DNA of 64,000 nucleotides from Durusdinium trenchii (taxonomy: Eukaryota; Sar; Dinophyceae; Suessiales; Symbiodiniaceae): positions 4,481,324 through 4,545,323 of the forward strand of contig CAXAMN010000001.1 of the NCBI GenBank assembly GCA_963970005.1. Direction: 5' to 3'. The notes under the pieces were generated by a model that was given only the letters and a program-made list of their open reading frames with translations, made no database searches and was not told the origin of the DNA. Shown piece by piece: positions 19,294-31,888 of this stretch (within the stretch, counting starts at the first letter, position 1; every line of letters starts with the position of its first letter). The translations under genes and the position numbers were made by a program.

Positions 19294-22158
19294 TGGGACT
19301 GGTATCGTATGGAATATCTAACCTACACTGACCCCTCAAACCATACTGGTGGTGAACTCCCGAGGAATGTAGCCCAGTGCGCATTATCCACTCACTTAGG
19401 GACTGAGCACCACCCCTTTGTAGCTCCTGGTATTCCAATGGAGTGTCTGGGCATATGGATTGATCTCTGACTCGATCAATCTATTTACAAGCCCTGTTCT
19501 CTGTCAGACCTGTTTCACCCCGGCCCACCATTCCCCAGAAAACGGCAGGATGCAACTAAAATCAGCGTAGCTCTATCTCTTAAAGTATATATATATATAA
19601 ATGCATGTGCTATCATGTGCTTCTTTCCTGGGCTAAAGACTTCATGTGTTCTTTCTCAATATCGCAAAGCTTGGGGATCGTTTCTCCATGGTTTCTCCAT
19701 GGGAAGACCGGCCTAGAATTCCTTGGGTGCCCCCGGTTGGGCTGTCACCAAAGAGTCGTTCAGACTGTACCCAACCGGCCACTCGCGCGCCTTCACGCTA
19801 AGGAGGACTCTCGGCCCGCCGTCGCTCAGGCACCAAGTGCCAGGCATCTCGGACTACCTCGCAAAGTTTCGATTCGGTAGACACCCCTACTGCAAGAGTG
19901 GGCACCAGGTCATGCGCGAACGAACGAGCCTATTCAAGAACAGGGGAACAAAAACGAAGTCATGCACCCGTCACAGATGTACATCGATCGATCATCCACA
20001 ACAATCACTAAAAACCAGATCCATGCCACATGCCTGGAAAGCCAGTCCCCGCAAAACAGATGTATCCACGACGACCACTTGTTATGCAAAGGATCGAGCA
20101 ATTACAATATATTGTGGAAACAACATGAAGCAACCATTTGTGTCTGGTTGTGACTGGATCTTCAAGCGTGCTGATATATCTAGATTGCAAGGATTGGATG
20201 CTCTTCCATGATCTTCCCATCGCGGAACCTCGTAACCCTCCTCAAACACCTGTGTTATATACACAAAGAGAACTGCGAACAATCTGCTCAGCACCCCTTC
20301 CGTAGTTCACATGGAAATGTCCAATCTGGATCACAAACAAGTCATCTCCTAAGATGACCCCTTCAACAAACGTCAAATCCAAACATCAAAACAAATCATG
20401 AACATATTTCACATACTATAAATACTAAAGATAGATTTCGACCAACCAACCACGAGCCTTCAGAAAGTCCTGAGTCCTAACACATCCTGAACAAATCTAC
20501 ATCCCAAGGCTAATCTAGATGCTATGCTATAAGCATTCTGCCCACCATCTAAAGCATCGGATGGATGGTCCATGTTCCCATGCCTTTTCTCTGTGTCCGG
20601 CCTGGATGTATTCGGCCTCGAACACGGTGGACGGACGGCCACGTGGCGGTTCAAACCGTGGACTGGTGGACGAACGGACCAAAAATGGCTGCCACTACTC
20701 GAGCAGGAGTGTTTTCCTGGTACATATGGTGTAATTTGGGTGGCAGGTGGATGACAAACCATGGATCCATGAGGGACTAAAGAAACTGTTCCTTTCGGCA
20801 TGTGGGGGTATGCTACACCAGGGATGGCGACTATACCGGACCTTCAGTGCCATCATTCCTCTTCAGCCCTCAACCGCCAAAAAGTTCAACCTCATGTCAC
20901 TTGTTCCATTCTTCTTCCATGCATGTGAGCTGCTCGCACGTCACTTCCCGACCATCATCGACCATCCGACTTCTTCTTCAGAACTCTGATCAGAGGGGAG
21001 GGTGAAGTGGTGAACTTCGATCTCACACCCTGGAAGAACCCTGGAACAAAAACAAAACGGATGCGATGAAAACCAATGGACAGATTTTATTAGATTTCAT
21101 CTTGTTTCTTCTTCGAAGACGATCCCATGGACCCTGAGTACACCACGTCGGTTGGTAGAGGAGCCTACACTCGGACCCAGGGGGCCAGGACGTCAGGGTC
21201 TATGTGAGTTTTCGGGAGTGTATCCGTCCAGAACGGTTCAGTGTTTGGGCCACATCAAAACATCTGCCCAGCTCCAGGCAAAAGTCGACCGAAATTCTCA
21301 GGTTTTTGAGGCTGCTTCAAGGTGATTGGATGGAACGCAGCGGGAGGTGCGACAGAAGTTGGAGGACATCAAAACGGGAGGGGGTCAGAATATGGATTAT
21401 AGGGCGTAAGCGTGCATCCCCCTTGCATGTATATGTGACACTAGCTGAACATCTCCCCACGCCCCATTGGGGAGCCACACGAAGGCGCTTGCGGCACTCG
21501 CTCCGTCCTCACGTTTTCAGTGTGTGTTTCGGCTAGTACGGAGCACCACCACAAATATGTCCAAACCACCTAACTGGATTGATGAGGATTGATGAGGATT
21601 GTGCCATCTGCTCTGAAACCACTCCTGTATACTTATATACCTGGACCATCGGCGTGTCCTGGCTGGAGACCCCGCTTTGCAGTGGCAGGGACTGTAGGGT
21701 AGTGAACACATTCCTCTGCTGTTCTGCTCCTCCCAACAAACACGTCCCTCTTGTTCCGGCTTCGCCTGGTCCTCCTCCGAGAGGGCACCTCCTGCGCCCA
21801 GCGATTCGGTAGAGTTCATCATACGGCGGGGAACCCATCTTCTTAGAGGTGTATGATTCAGCTGCCAAAAAACGGACTCAAAAAGGGAACTGGAACCTGA
21901 AGGCACTTTTTCCAGGTTTCCAGTGACGAAACCTGCAAGTTCCAAGAAAAGGTGACATGGGTCATTGGAATCCTGAGCTATGTGGTTTGGTGGGTCATTT
22001 CGAGTCTAAAATTGCTTCATACCCCTAGAACTCCAGTCCACGTACAGTACCTGTAGACCCTCCTGGCACCCACCCTGAAGACCGAAGTGGAGGCTGACAT
22101 TGGAGCCTCAGCGTGCACAGTAATACAATATAATACAATGTAATACACAAAGAATGCA
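19294..22158. other. Intergenic or intronic stretch
   Basis: No supported gene. A GC-rich piece at 19730-19880 is open in two plus frames (VVQTVPNRPLARLHAKEDSR in one), without clear splice edges. The rest is simple or AT-rich DNA with TATA-type dinucleotide runs near 19588 and TAATACAA repeats at 22121-22146. Confidence 0.4.
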
Positions 22159-22241
22159 CCTCCAAGTACCTCCTCAGAAGGTATTTGGACCCTCCAAACC
22201 CACCCCACACACCTTCTCAGAAGGTACTTGGAGGCCTAGGG
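22159..22241. mobile_element. MITE-like element, CCCTAGGG family
   Basis: CCTCCAAGTACC at the left is inverted at the right as GGTACTTGGAGG followed by CCTAGGG. Each arm has an internal copy of CCTTCTCAGAAGG or CCTCCTCAGAAGG, itself a near-palindrome. The middle is CCCTCCAAACCCACCCCACA. Length is about 80 bases, non-coding. Relatives are at 24155, 40713, 44819, 45158, 52308, 53777, 54508 and 57516. Confidence 0.65.
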
Positions 22242-22439
22242 AAAGAATGTACATTGGCTCTCCAACTCCCCAGCAGGTATAGATGTTTGCCCACGTGGAA
22301 ACCAGGAAAATCCACCCAGACTCTGACGAATCGCCGAATCGCTGACAATTCGGCTGGTTTGACCAGCAAATTCTTGGAGGCACCCGGTCAATCTGCCATG
22401 AACCAACTAAGGTGAAAGTTCTCCTCAGGATCTCCACTT

Positions 22440-22640
22440 CGGACCTCCAATCCTCCGGATGCGCTTAAAGCGCATCCAGTTGTTCGTACGATCCACGCTC
22501 TTCGCTCCAACCTCCGAAGACGCGGCTCGTGCTCCGGAGCTCCGTCCTCGGAGCGTCGTCCGATCACGCGCCCCGCCGCGGCGTCGCCTCGGTGACCGGT
22601 GCCGGTGACCGGGGCGGGGCCTGGGTAGTACGGTTCCCTG
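22440..22640. other. GC-rich exon-like island, strand unclear
   Basis: Markedly GC-rich against its surroundings. The minus strand is open with HRGDAAAGRVIGRRSEDGAP and EPRLRRLERRAWIVR. The plus strand is open with PTSEDAARAPELRPRSVVRS. Both have G/C-ending codons. No pair of splice sites decides between them. It probably represents one exon of a gene spread through introns. The 45-bp GC-rich tail has GGTGACCGGTGCCGGTGACC, a short imperfect repeat. Confidence 0.3.
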
Positions 22641-23027
22641 GTCCGAAGCTCAGGGTTCAGGACCTGGTCCATGTGGCAGCTTCAACGGGTTTATATATGC
22701 AGATGTAAACATATCTAGCCGGATCGCCTTTATCTATGATACCTCCTGGTCTTTCCACGAGATGATATGATCCTGCACTTTGTCCATGGAACATCATGGA
22801 ACAGGTCTTGGTACTTCCTATAGATCGTGCACATCCAAAGCGCAATGAACTGGTCTGTGCTTGTTGGAACTGAATTGTTGACTGACAAAGCAAGTGTTCC
22901 ACCCTGTTCTTGTGTGTCGTTCTACTCTTCATTGCTTGTTCTGGAACAACCAAGGAAGTATATCCCTGGAACCAAACTCACCTGTCTTCTCCCATCAAAC
23001 AAAACAGGCATCATGTCTGGGTTCTAG

Positions 23028-25482
23028 GTCAGTATGATGGCTTGTGGCGTGACCATCTCAGATTTTGGGATAACTGTGAGAGCAACACGATCTGTGACTT
23101 GTACTCAGGCTTCCGGAAAGCCTGTGGTGCGCCCAGAAGGCTATCACAAGCTATAGGCGGCTGGGTTGGCACAAATCTCCTTAATATACAGCTGCTGCAG
23201 CGTTCTCGTCTTTGATGCAATCACCTCTGTACGCAATAGGCCCCAGAGCTTTTTCGAAGCCATGGTCACTCGTCGTCCAAGATGAAGTAAGATATTTCAC
23301 CTCTATAGGTCACTAGACTCTTATAGACTTCGCTTCTGCTTCTACTTCGTAGTTCCCGACAGATGCAGTCCCCACTGGCGCTTCCATCGGTTCCTGGGTT
23401 CCTTCCGGATGTTCGCTTCCGGGTTGTGGAGCATCTCCCAGCGCTGCGGCCCAATGATATCATGACCAAAAGAAGACCGGTGAGCCCATATTCCGAATGC
23501 CTTTCTTGCTTGCCATCCTGCTCGATCGTTAAATGGCCCTGGAGAGTCATGCTGCGACCATCGTCCGTCTTTGCGACCTTGATCGATCTTGTAAGCTTCG
23601 TGCATTGGGCGTTCAATCTGTTCACCAATTGACCATCTGGTCGATTGTGTCGTGTGTTTCGACAGCAACAGCAACAGTGCATGGACGTATCCAACAACGC
23701 AACTCAACGGACTCAACGTGTCAAAGGGCGACAGCTACACATGGGTGTGCATTGGAATAGGTAGAACCCTTCAAAAAATATTCTCTGCAAGAAGCGGGAA
23801 GAAGGAACAAGTAGACCTTTTGAGTCTCTCCATTGAAATGCATGGAAATCCATATGCCATATACCACCTAGCTCTGGACCATCCATCCATCCATCCATCC
23901 ATCCATCCATCCATCCATCCATCCATCCATCCATCCGTGTCTTATACCTGGAGATCCCCCCAAAAAAGAATTCTCCTAATGTTCCAGCTTGCACTAGGTT
24001 GATGGGGGTCCTGAGCCGTGCCACCGACCATGTGACGAGTTCCATACCCACTCCATTAAACTATGTCTATGGGACTCTTGGGATGGTTTCTGTTTTGCAG
24101 GGATGAATGGTCAAGATGTCAGTCCTACACTAGTCGTGGCTGGGATACATTTACCCCATAGGGATCCAAGTACCTTCTCAGAAGGTACTTGGACCCTCCA
24201 AACCCACCCCAAACACCTTCTCAGAGGGTACTTGCATCCTTAGGGCATGTTCATGGCCTTTAATGTAGACTCTTCCCGAACCCGGGGAGAGCCGGATCTC
24301 TCACCCGCTGGGCTTTCCGTGCCGATGAGCCACATGTTCGGGCTCCGTGGATTTAAGGCGCGGATCAACTGCACCTGGACGGGTCGGTCGGAGTTCCGGC
24401 AGATCCGGCCGTCTTTCCTGCGTTCCGACGCCGTGACCGGAAGGTTGGATGGCAAACCCAAGGCAACTACGGGACTGGAATATGTTATATGTTCGCGTGT
24501 ATGTATTCCTCCATTTGTGGCCCTATTGCAATATACATATTCCATCAATAAGTTTGTCCACTTGCATCTCCGGCAGAGACATGGTCTCACAGTCTCACAG
24601 TAGTTCCCCCATCCTCTAATTCGGGATCTCGACATTGTTTCAGTTCACAATCCATCAAACCCTAACATTCCATGCATGAGCATGGAATATTATTCCTTGC
24701 TCAATGTAATGTAGGTCAATGTTCCAGTTCCATGGAAAGATTGGGGAAGGGTGACTGAGGCCATGAACCTGCCCTACCACCCTCTTCAGGCTCGCACCGG
24801 CCCCCGGGAGCTACGCCGGGAGTTCGGCCAAACAGGGTGATGGTCTAAGCCTCCCTCACCTCAAGAACTATGAATCAGGAAAAATCGGATGTGGATCCTA
24901 GGCACATTGCAAACCTGTGCATTTCAATTTGTTGGTTTTTGTTTGATGTGCTTGTGGGAGGTCAACCGCGTCTCCCGACTATACCAAAAACAAAAATCTG
25001 TGTCTGCATGTCAAAGATACGGAGTGGGCTATAATGGAAAAATTATGAAACAAATAGCAGCTGACTTACCACCGCGATGTTGAAATTGTGTGTGTGTGTC
25101 ATGAATGTATTCCGCTGGTTACGGTGTGGTCGGGTCATGTTGTTCCTTCACATGCCAAGTACCACTCAACCACACCATATCGACCCAAAATGAACCGTGC
25201 AGCTTCTTGAATCAAACACACAGTATAGAATCCAGCTGAAGCCACATCCAATTTTGGTTGGTACACATATTCTGATGATTCCGTGTTTATTCAACGACTG
25301 TGTTCGAAAACAACAGTAGTTTGAATTGACGATGTCTCCTGTCTAAATGCAGCGGTGGCTTCAACAGCGCCGGTCTCTGCTGCACCTACGTTACAGACCG
25401 CGCGGGTCTCTTCACGGCCCACGCTTTGGGTCGGGGACGCCTCTCCAAGGTCCTGTGTCCTGCAGCGGCGGACCCCATGTGA
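23028..25482 (+). CDS. Plus-strand multi-exon gene, unknown product (overall span)
   Basis: Proposed exons: 23028-23126 ([20 protein letters not shown]), 23363-23479 ([32 protein letters not shown]), about 23541-23640 ([20 protein letters not shown]), 23666-23760 ([31 protein letters not shown]), 24269-24443 ([20 protein letters not shown]) and 25353-25482 ([39 protein letters not shown]). The last three join in phase: ATA G with AC, then GGA AG with C. Donors GTGAGC, GTAGAA and GTTGGA and acceptors gttcccgacag, gtttcgacag and tctaaatgcag are good. The phase from the third exon to the fourth is unresolved. The 23363 ATG directly follows an acceptor, so it may be internal or a trans-splicing start. 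Introns carry a MITE and a CCAT microsatellite. The product is not recognised. The C-terminal exon is the most convincing (almost all third positions G or C). Confidence 0.45.
23880..23936. repeat. (CCAT)n microsatellite
   Basis: About 14 uninterrupted CCAT units in the intron of the gene at 23028-25482. No gene function; expected to vary between strains. Confidence 0.95.
24155..24245. mobile_element. MITE-like element, CCCTAGGG family
   Basis: Ends are CCCATAGGGATCCAAGTACC and the inverted GGTACTTGCATCCTTAGGG. The middle, GGACCCTCCAAACCCACCCC, is the same as in the 22159 copy. It lies 24 bases upstream of an exon acceptor, inside the intron. Confidence 0.65.
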
Positions 25483-26984
25483 TGAGAGTTGGAGGAGAAC
25501 CCTAGTAGCTTCTTTGCTACTACTAGTAAGGCACTTGTTACTAGAAGCGTGGCACTTGTTACTAGTAGCGATGCACTTATTCAAGAATTTTGAGTTGATC
25601 CTTTTTGAAGGCACCGGAAACGTTGATCAAACATGATTGGGTTTGCCATCAAAAACATAGGGGAGATCCTAGGGGCCCCAGGGGGTTGGATCAACTCGTT
25701 ACAGCTCAGAAACAACACAGGCAAATACCGCCTGGCTGAATGCAACATCCCTAGAACCAATCTGATGCGCTTTTGCGATACGAACATAACATTGAGTGGT
25801 TGATATTGCAATATAGCTGGCATTAGCTGGCTGTAGGTCGAGCGTGTCGCTTACATCACAGTACAGCAAACAAGATCCATCTGCCTGCGGACCGCCGTTT
25901 ATGAAATTCCCATAGTGGAGGTTCCTGGTGTGTTCGTTCTGTTCAATTTGTGGTTCTTGATCCTGTCGATTGGGGGTTCTCCTCGCGAAATCCCAAAGAG
26001 AGGCCGTGGAGAACTCCTGACCAAACCACCATGTGGGCTTGGGATTGTTTCACAAGGAGTCTTGAAGGAAACACAATGAGGTTGTGAAGGTATGCAACAG
26101 CCGTCCTTCCCCAATTGACACTCCACTGCCAATCTACCAAACATGGTGCCTTGCCCTTCTGTCCTTGAGCCTTCCAATACATCTGAGAGGGCTTCATCCA
26201 CCGTCCTGGCATTGCGTCAGGACCAAGTAGGTTGACAAACTTCGAGTGATTGAACTATACAATGTTGATTTTCACATTTCACAAACAAAATCTTTGACCA
26301 ACTGAAACGACCCAATAATTTTTGGAGTTGAGTGCACACAGCCCACAATCATCGTAGCGGTGACGTATTCTCCATTGGGTACAGACCTCTGGAAACCACA
26401 TTGCTTTCTTGTGTGGAACTGATTCGTGGTCCCAGGTGATATTTTTGTTCATTGCTGCTTCGGACCTCTATGATATAAGTACATATAATATATGTAATCC
26501 AAGAAAATACTGTTTGTCTTAGCTGCAAAACTGTTTGCTCACTTCATCTTAGCCTGCAAAAACAAAAAGGAAAAACACGTCTTAAATTTGACAACAACAA
26601 CAACACGCATAATATTTATGCGTTAGTAACGGCTCAGCACATATAATAGTCGATTTTAATGAGTAGGCACTTAGAGTACCCTTATTTACAGGTCACGGGG
26701 TGAGAAACCAAAGCAGTTAGAATATATATATATGGGCCACCATATTCTAGATACTAAGCAGCTCAAGTCAAAACCACAATGCCACACACTCTTTTCCCGG
26801 CTGTTTCCATACTCCGGTGTACATTTCCCGTGTACTCTATCTGCACACGACACAGTTAAAATATATTCTCCCCGGCGCCCTCCAGTGAATTATGTGGAAT
26901 TAACAATGAATAACTCAATATTCTAAGTGCTAGGCCATTACTATATAAGGTTCACAACGCAGGTAGCTGTTGGTGAAGGAACAC
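25483..26984. other. Non-coding stretch with a short tandem repeat
   Basis: At 25511-25575 a unit of about 21 bases containing CACTTGTTACTAG is present three times with changes. The remainder (25600-26984) shows one 89-codon minus-strand frame at 25943-26212 (WMKPSQMYWKAQGQKGKAPC), which has no splice support and is not claimed as a gene. AT-rich and TATA-type runs are found at 26470-26740. Confidence 0.4.
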
Positions 26985-27150
26985 TGGAAACAATCGTTTC
27001 AGCTCCACCCACCTGGGCCCGCTTTGTCCGGGCCTCACATCTCCCTCCGCTTGGGCCAGCTGGCCCGACGTCACCGCCAGCGACCTCTGCACGCGAGGTC
27101 CCAGGGTTGTTCCGGATGACCTGTTCGGGTGCTTCCGCGGTGGCGTTGGT
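26985..27150 (-). CDS. Possible minus-strand exon, unknown protein
   Basis: Reads TNATAEAPEQVIRNNPGTSR, then AEVAGGDVGPAGPSGGRCEA and RTKRAQVGGAET, with G/C-ending codons and a hydrophilic, disordered composition. The plus strand is also open but proline and hydrophobic rich. No matching neighbour exon was identified. Nearby at 25360-25480 the minus strand reads [20 protein letters not shown], of similar style, which overlaps the stronger plus-strand exon. The two cannot both be right. Confidence 0.3.
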
Positions 27151-27235
27151 TGGTGTGCAACTCCATGGGCCAACTAAGTGCTGAACCACGGAAGTTGTCA
27201 CATCATCAAGTTGTTGGTGCCCCAAACACGTGGTA

Positions 27236-27300
27236 GTAGCGACATGTTGCAGCATGCTGCAACACATTGCAGCATGGCGCAACACATTGCAGCATGGCTG
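27236..27300. repeat. Short tandem repeat, ACACATTGCAGCATGG
   Basis: A unit close to CAACACATTGCAGCATGG occurs three times in tandem, preceded and followed by partial copies (TGTTGCAGCATG, CTATGCTGCTGTGCAG) that include inverted versions (CAGCATGCTG). A CAN-type microsatellite (CAACAACAGCAGCAGCGG) follows at 27555-27605. Both are non-coding. Confidence 0.75.
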
Positions 27301-27605
27301 CTATGCTGCTGTGCAGTAGGTGTGGGTTGGGTTAGGTGGTCCGCCCCTAACCTAACCCAACCCAGCCCGAAGATGGCTACTAACCATCCTACATAGATGG
27401 GGACTAGGCCCTTTTGAGGCTAGTACCCAACCTACTACTTGGATAGGATGGCTTTCTTCGGCCACCAAGCTGTCCGCCCCGTGAGCCGCACCAACTTTGC
27501 GCTCCGTACTTAATCTTCGTCGAAATGGTTCATGCTCATTGATTGTGATTGTTGGTCAACAACAACAGCAGCAGCAGCGGCAACAGTAACAGCAACAACA
27601 ACAAC

Positions 27606-30380
27606 ACACCAGGGTGGCAAACAAGACAAACAATTGGCTGGTTGCTTCTTGGTGCTCAAAAAACTAAATGGGGACGCGGCCTCCAATTTGGAAACAAAAC
27701 AATGACACCCGATTCAACAGATAGCACCTCAAAGCCCGGTGTAGCGCTTTCCCGTATCCTTCTATCCTATATAGAATCTATATAGGTACAGCACAGTCAG
27801 ATCTTCCATAACAAACCGGACCTCTTTCAGAACCATGGCCATCCATGGTTCTGGATGGCTACTAACCAAGGTTCAGAACAACCATGGCCTTCCATACTTA
27901 CCCTGCCATCCATGGCCATGGCCATTCCCTGACAAAAAAGAACAACAAATTTTCTCCCTACATCGCCCGATTCTGCTGTCCGCGTCAGGGATCCATGGGG
28001 TCAAGGATGCCAAAAGATTTGTCCGGAGCATGTCCACTTTGGCATAGAAGGGATGGGGATGGGTCCAAGAAAACAACACCCCAGGGCCCAACAAAAACGA
28101 AAGTTGACATAGTATAGATTGGTTGATCAGGGTTGAGTCTATCATCTACATTCATCTACTGATAGTAGACTCATACCTGGGATGATAGACTCAACATAGA
28201 CTCAACCGTCTAGATGCTAGTAGATGGCTCGTCTCCGGCGTGGTCCTGGTGTTCGTCTCCGCCCAATGGATCGCCCGTCTGTGATTCTCAAAACGACGGG
28301 TGGTCGACCAAAGCCAGGAGATAAGACTAGCTAAGAGAGCTCTCAAAACTAGCAAAATCACATAAAATCACTGCAGATCGACTCATCCATGTCCAATTTC
28401 TTTTTGGCATTGTGGCTTGAAAAACCCATGTTCTGGTCCCGGGGCAGGTGCTCTGGCTGTTTTAACCACAAGCCACGCAAGATCAAGTCCTCAAATCTGG
28501 CTTTTTGAGCAAAAAACAAATCTAGTTGCCTGGTGCGCAAAGAAAATCCCGCCTGGGGCTATCCACCTGAACCAGTTGAGGCGGTGCCTGACGGCGAGGT
28601 TGGCGGAGCGTAATTCTTGATCTCAGGGGCTCCAAGTCAGTACCTCTTGAGAATTTATTTGGAAGAGGCTTGGACGGTCTAAACACCTTGAAAGGTGGAA
28701 TTTGGAACCTCTGGCGGAACGTTCCACCAACGCGGAACGGACTCCAACGGACTCCAAGTAGATCAATCCCCAACTGATTCTCATGTCCTCCTTGAGTCTC
28801 ACCCCATGGGTGTCCTGTCCACCGTGTACGGACCACTGGCGCCATGATGGCTGCCCACCCCGGACACGTGCCGCACCACCACACCAAAGACGATCTGGCC
28901 GGTGCCCAAAAACTGAGATGTTCATTGGGGTGATTCGAAGTAGTGAAATCAATCATGCTTGAGATGCGACTCGGGAGTGCTATGTGTAAGGTGAAACTGT
29001 GCAAATCCCACAGAGAGGAGTGAAGCACACAAAGATGGATTAACAAAAAAAACTCATGGTGGTGCTCCTGACGCTTGCATCGCGTCTGGACAGCAAAGAG
29101 AGCGGCAAAGAGTGCGATCTGGGAATTCAAGTAGAATCCGCACCATGTTTTTTGTCTGAAGAACTGGGCAAGGTTTGAACGTGATGTGGTGGAGTGCATC
29201 AAAGCAACCTGAGAATCTGTCTTTTGTTAGGTGTCACTTGCACCTTTGGGGTTGTCTGAGTGCTGGGACTTGCTCTTGCTCCACATTGCGCCCTGGCCTC
29301 TGGTGGCTCATAGATGAAGCAGTCCACCTGAACGTTGCACATTGGATTTGTTGGACCCCAAAAGGAAGGGAACGACCTGGAGCAGTGAGTTGGTTCGAAG
29401 GATCAATGAGGATGTTCGAAGAAGGCAAAAGATCCCCTTCGGGACGCATGATTTTCTAGGTAGAACTGATGGAGAGATGGACTAAAATCCAGGGGCTTGG
29501 AGCAGAACATGATGGGGTCAGGAAGCAGTTGCTAGAATTCAAGGTTGCTGGCAGAAGTCACATCCTCCCAAATTGGGCCCTGTAGAAAACTCTCCGCCCA
29601 ATTGTGGTTTGTCAACCCTCAGCAAACACAAACGTTTTAAGATATCATATTGTTTCTTTTTGTAGCACCTTGACAGCTGCAGAACATCAAAGTCGTGAAC
29701 CGCCTCAAATACTAAAAGGGTTAATCTAGCAAAGTGTTTAAAAGCACTGCGTCTCAACGCTTCAAAGTGGAAAACGGTTGAGTCTTGGAAATCTGAACTA
29801 AACCCGTTTTTGTTGAATCTATATTGTGTTTATATATGTAGGGCAAAAAGGATAGGCTATACTGAGGCCTTTTAATACGTTTTTCATTTAACCAATACAT
29901 ATGCACTTAGGGGTCAGCTCCTTGCATTGGCCAGTTTCCAGTCTTGTCCTTGGGAAGGTGCCTTTTGCGAAACCATGAACAAACATATCAAACAAAATGA
30001 CACGGATGAAAACACAGGCAACCTGCAAAGGGAAACGCGTCGGTTTATTGTGTACATGTGCGTTTGTAATACTCTGCAGGTGTCAAGAAGATGCAACTTT
30101 ACATCTGAAATCGGTTGCCCTGCATTTCCTGGAAAATGCAAATTCTAGCGAACTCACCACCTATCACCATCCACCTCAACATCATTGAGATATACTATCA
30201 ATGACCCATCTACACATTCAATCTGTATGTGTTTACAGTAAAGTAAACAGTAAACATGACAGGACACAAGAAATGTTACCAAAAATTACAAAAGAGCGTG
30301 CATGTTGCAAGTGCCCCCTAGAAGTCCAAACACAAATAGTCTGGACACCAACACATTCAAAGCCAGCCACATACAGGGTT
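27606..30380. other. Gene-poor stretch
   Basis: No supported gene. The longest minus-strand frame (28522-29202, 226 codons) is cysteine, histidine and tryptophan rich and lacks coding composition. At 27830-27920 CCATGGCCATCC-type words recur (CATCCATGG, CCATGGCC). At 28125-28215 'TAGACTCAACC' words repeat (ATCTACTGATAGTAGACTCA, AACATAGACTCAACC). Confidence 0.4.
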
Positions 30381-30396
30381 CCACGATGGACCCAAT

Positions 30397-30746
30397 CTTC
30401 CATGGTTTTCACCTTTGACGCCCGCGTGGGACTGGAAGATGGACCTATTAAGAAGACTATGTGGTTACTTTTCATTCCAGCAGGCTTTGTTGCTGAACAG
30501 CAACGCAGAAAAACACCAACAGCCTGCTGTTCACAGAGTTGCTGACCTTATTACAGGGTGACTAACAGGTCCATCTTCCAGTTCCATGCTGCCGTCAAAG
30601 GCGAAACCATGGAAGATCGTGAACAGCAGCCTGTTTGGGTAGCTTTGGAAGACGATGTGGTTATTTTTCATTCCAGCAGGCTTTGTTGCTGAACAGCAGC
30701 ACAGAAAAACACCAACAGCCTGCTGTTCAGCAGGCTTCGTTGCTGG
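30397..30746. repeat. Nested direct and inverted repeat cluster
   Basis: Block A (about 30461-30545: CATTCCAGCAGGCTTTGTTG, then AAAACACCAACAGCCTGCTG) recurs directly at about 30657-30746 with a few changes. Block B (30397-30447: CTTCCATGGTTTTCACCTTT ... GACTGGAAGATGGACC) recurs inverted at 30568-30616 (GGTCCATCTTCCAGTTCC ... CAAAGGCGAAACCATGGAAG). CAGCAGGCTTTGTTGCTGAACAGCA is itself partly self-complementary with AACAGCCTGCTGTT, so each A block can fold. The cluster lies just downstream of the minus-strand gene at 31158-31810. Confidence 0.7.
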
Positions 30747-31157
30747 TGAGCGGTGACACACGCACACAGCTGCTCTTGAGCAGATTCTTTTTGCTGCCCA
30801 GCTGATTTCCTGGAAGTTGTTCCTCGGAGCAAGAACTACAAGGAGACAGATTTCAAAACAATAAGACGACTGCGCAACCATCCTGTAGTGAGTGGCTGGC
30901 CAGCGTGCAACGCCCGCTCTCTCACGCAAATATGCATTTCGCGCAGGCGCAGTTGGCAGATACCAGCCTTTGGCTTGTGAGGTCATTGTACTTGATCGAC
31001 TCTTTTCGTTTGCGTCGGTGCTTCCGTCTTCTTCATTCAAGACAGTCTAGCCTGATCAGCTAGCCACGCTCTTTCCATCTCTTTCCATATCGTCGTGGAA
31101 GCTTTTCTTTTGGCGCCGGCGTCGGTGACATTCTCTTCTCTTGATAAGCCTCATCAG

Positions 31158-31810
31158 CTATAGCCGGGCTGCCTCAGCCTCAGCCTGCTTCTGCATGGCC
31201 CATCTTCTGTGAGCCTCATCAGCCTGCTTCTGTGTGGCACACCTTCTGTTGCGGAGGATGCATTCATCCAGGTGTTTGAGTACTTCCTTTGCTTGAAACA
31301 AGTACTGCAACTGTGCCAGCTTCATGGTGCCCCTGTAATCCCATTTGCCGTCAAGTCGATCGCGGTGTAAGGGCAGCGCATCAAAGCAGAGTTTCACTGA
31401 TCACTTGCTTGTTACAATATTGCTATGCTCTGCAGCATTGCCAGCACTTTTCCATCACACATCTGCGCTTAGGAGCTGCTGTGCTCAGCCGCACCTGGGT
31501 CACTTGGCCACGTTTTCGGGCATATGGCACAGATGGTGAGATTCTCTGGGCATCTTCAAGCTCCCACACCCATACATGGGTAGCTGGAAAACTCACCACC
31601 AGATTCTCAAAGTCATCAACCCTGTGCCTGTCCACAAAGTTCGGAAGGCTCACCTTGGACTGCTTGAAGCATTGCTTGATCTTCACAGTCCCACGAATCA
31701 GCGCTGCTTATCTTGTAGCTCTATGCGCCGACACGGGTGACCACGTCCGTAAAGAAACAACGTGTGCGTCGAGTCATCAAGGCCAAGGATTGGAAAATCA
31801 ATTCGGATAA
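31158..31810 (-). CDS. Minus-strand coding region, coiled-coil C-terminus, unknown protein
   Basis: Three adjoining segments read in the minus direction. Segment 1, about 31810-31706: DFPILGLDDSTHTLFLYGRG, RRIELQDK. Segment 2, about 31703-31480: ALIRGTVKIKQCFKQSKVSL, PNFVDRHRVDDFENLVVSFP, THVWVWELEDAQRI. Segment 3, 31397-31158: KLCFDALPLHRDRLDGKWDY, KLAQLQYLFQAKEVLKHLDE, then AHRRWAMQKQAEAEAARL and stop. All have coding composition and the last is a heptad-like helix. Segments 1 and 2 differ by one frame at a possible acceptor (agataagcag). Segments 2 and 3 are separated by a stop and about 60 bases that could be an intron. Family not recognised. The gene is either spliced with small introns or frameshifted. 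Confidence 0.45.
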
Positions 31811-31888
31811 TCGTGCGTCAAGTTGCCCAGTTCTGAGGCTATGTAGGCAGAGTCAACAGCTTCAAGTCACTCAACAAACCCCGCCAAG

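Noticed and set aside
28522-29202. 226-codon minus-strand frame
   Set aside because: Rich in Cys, His, Trp and Leu with no codon bias and no splice context; probably a chance open frame.
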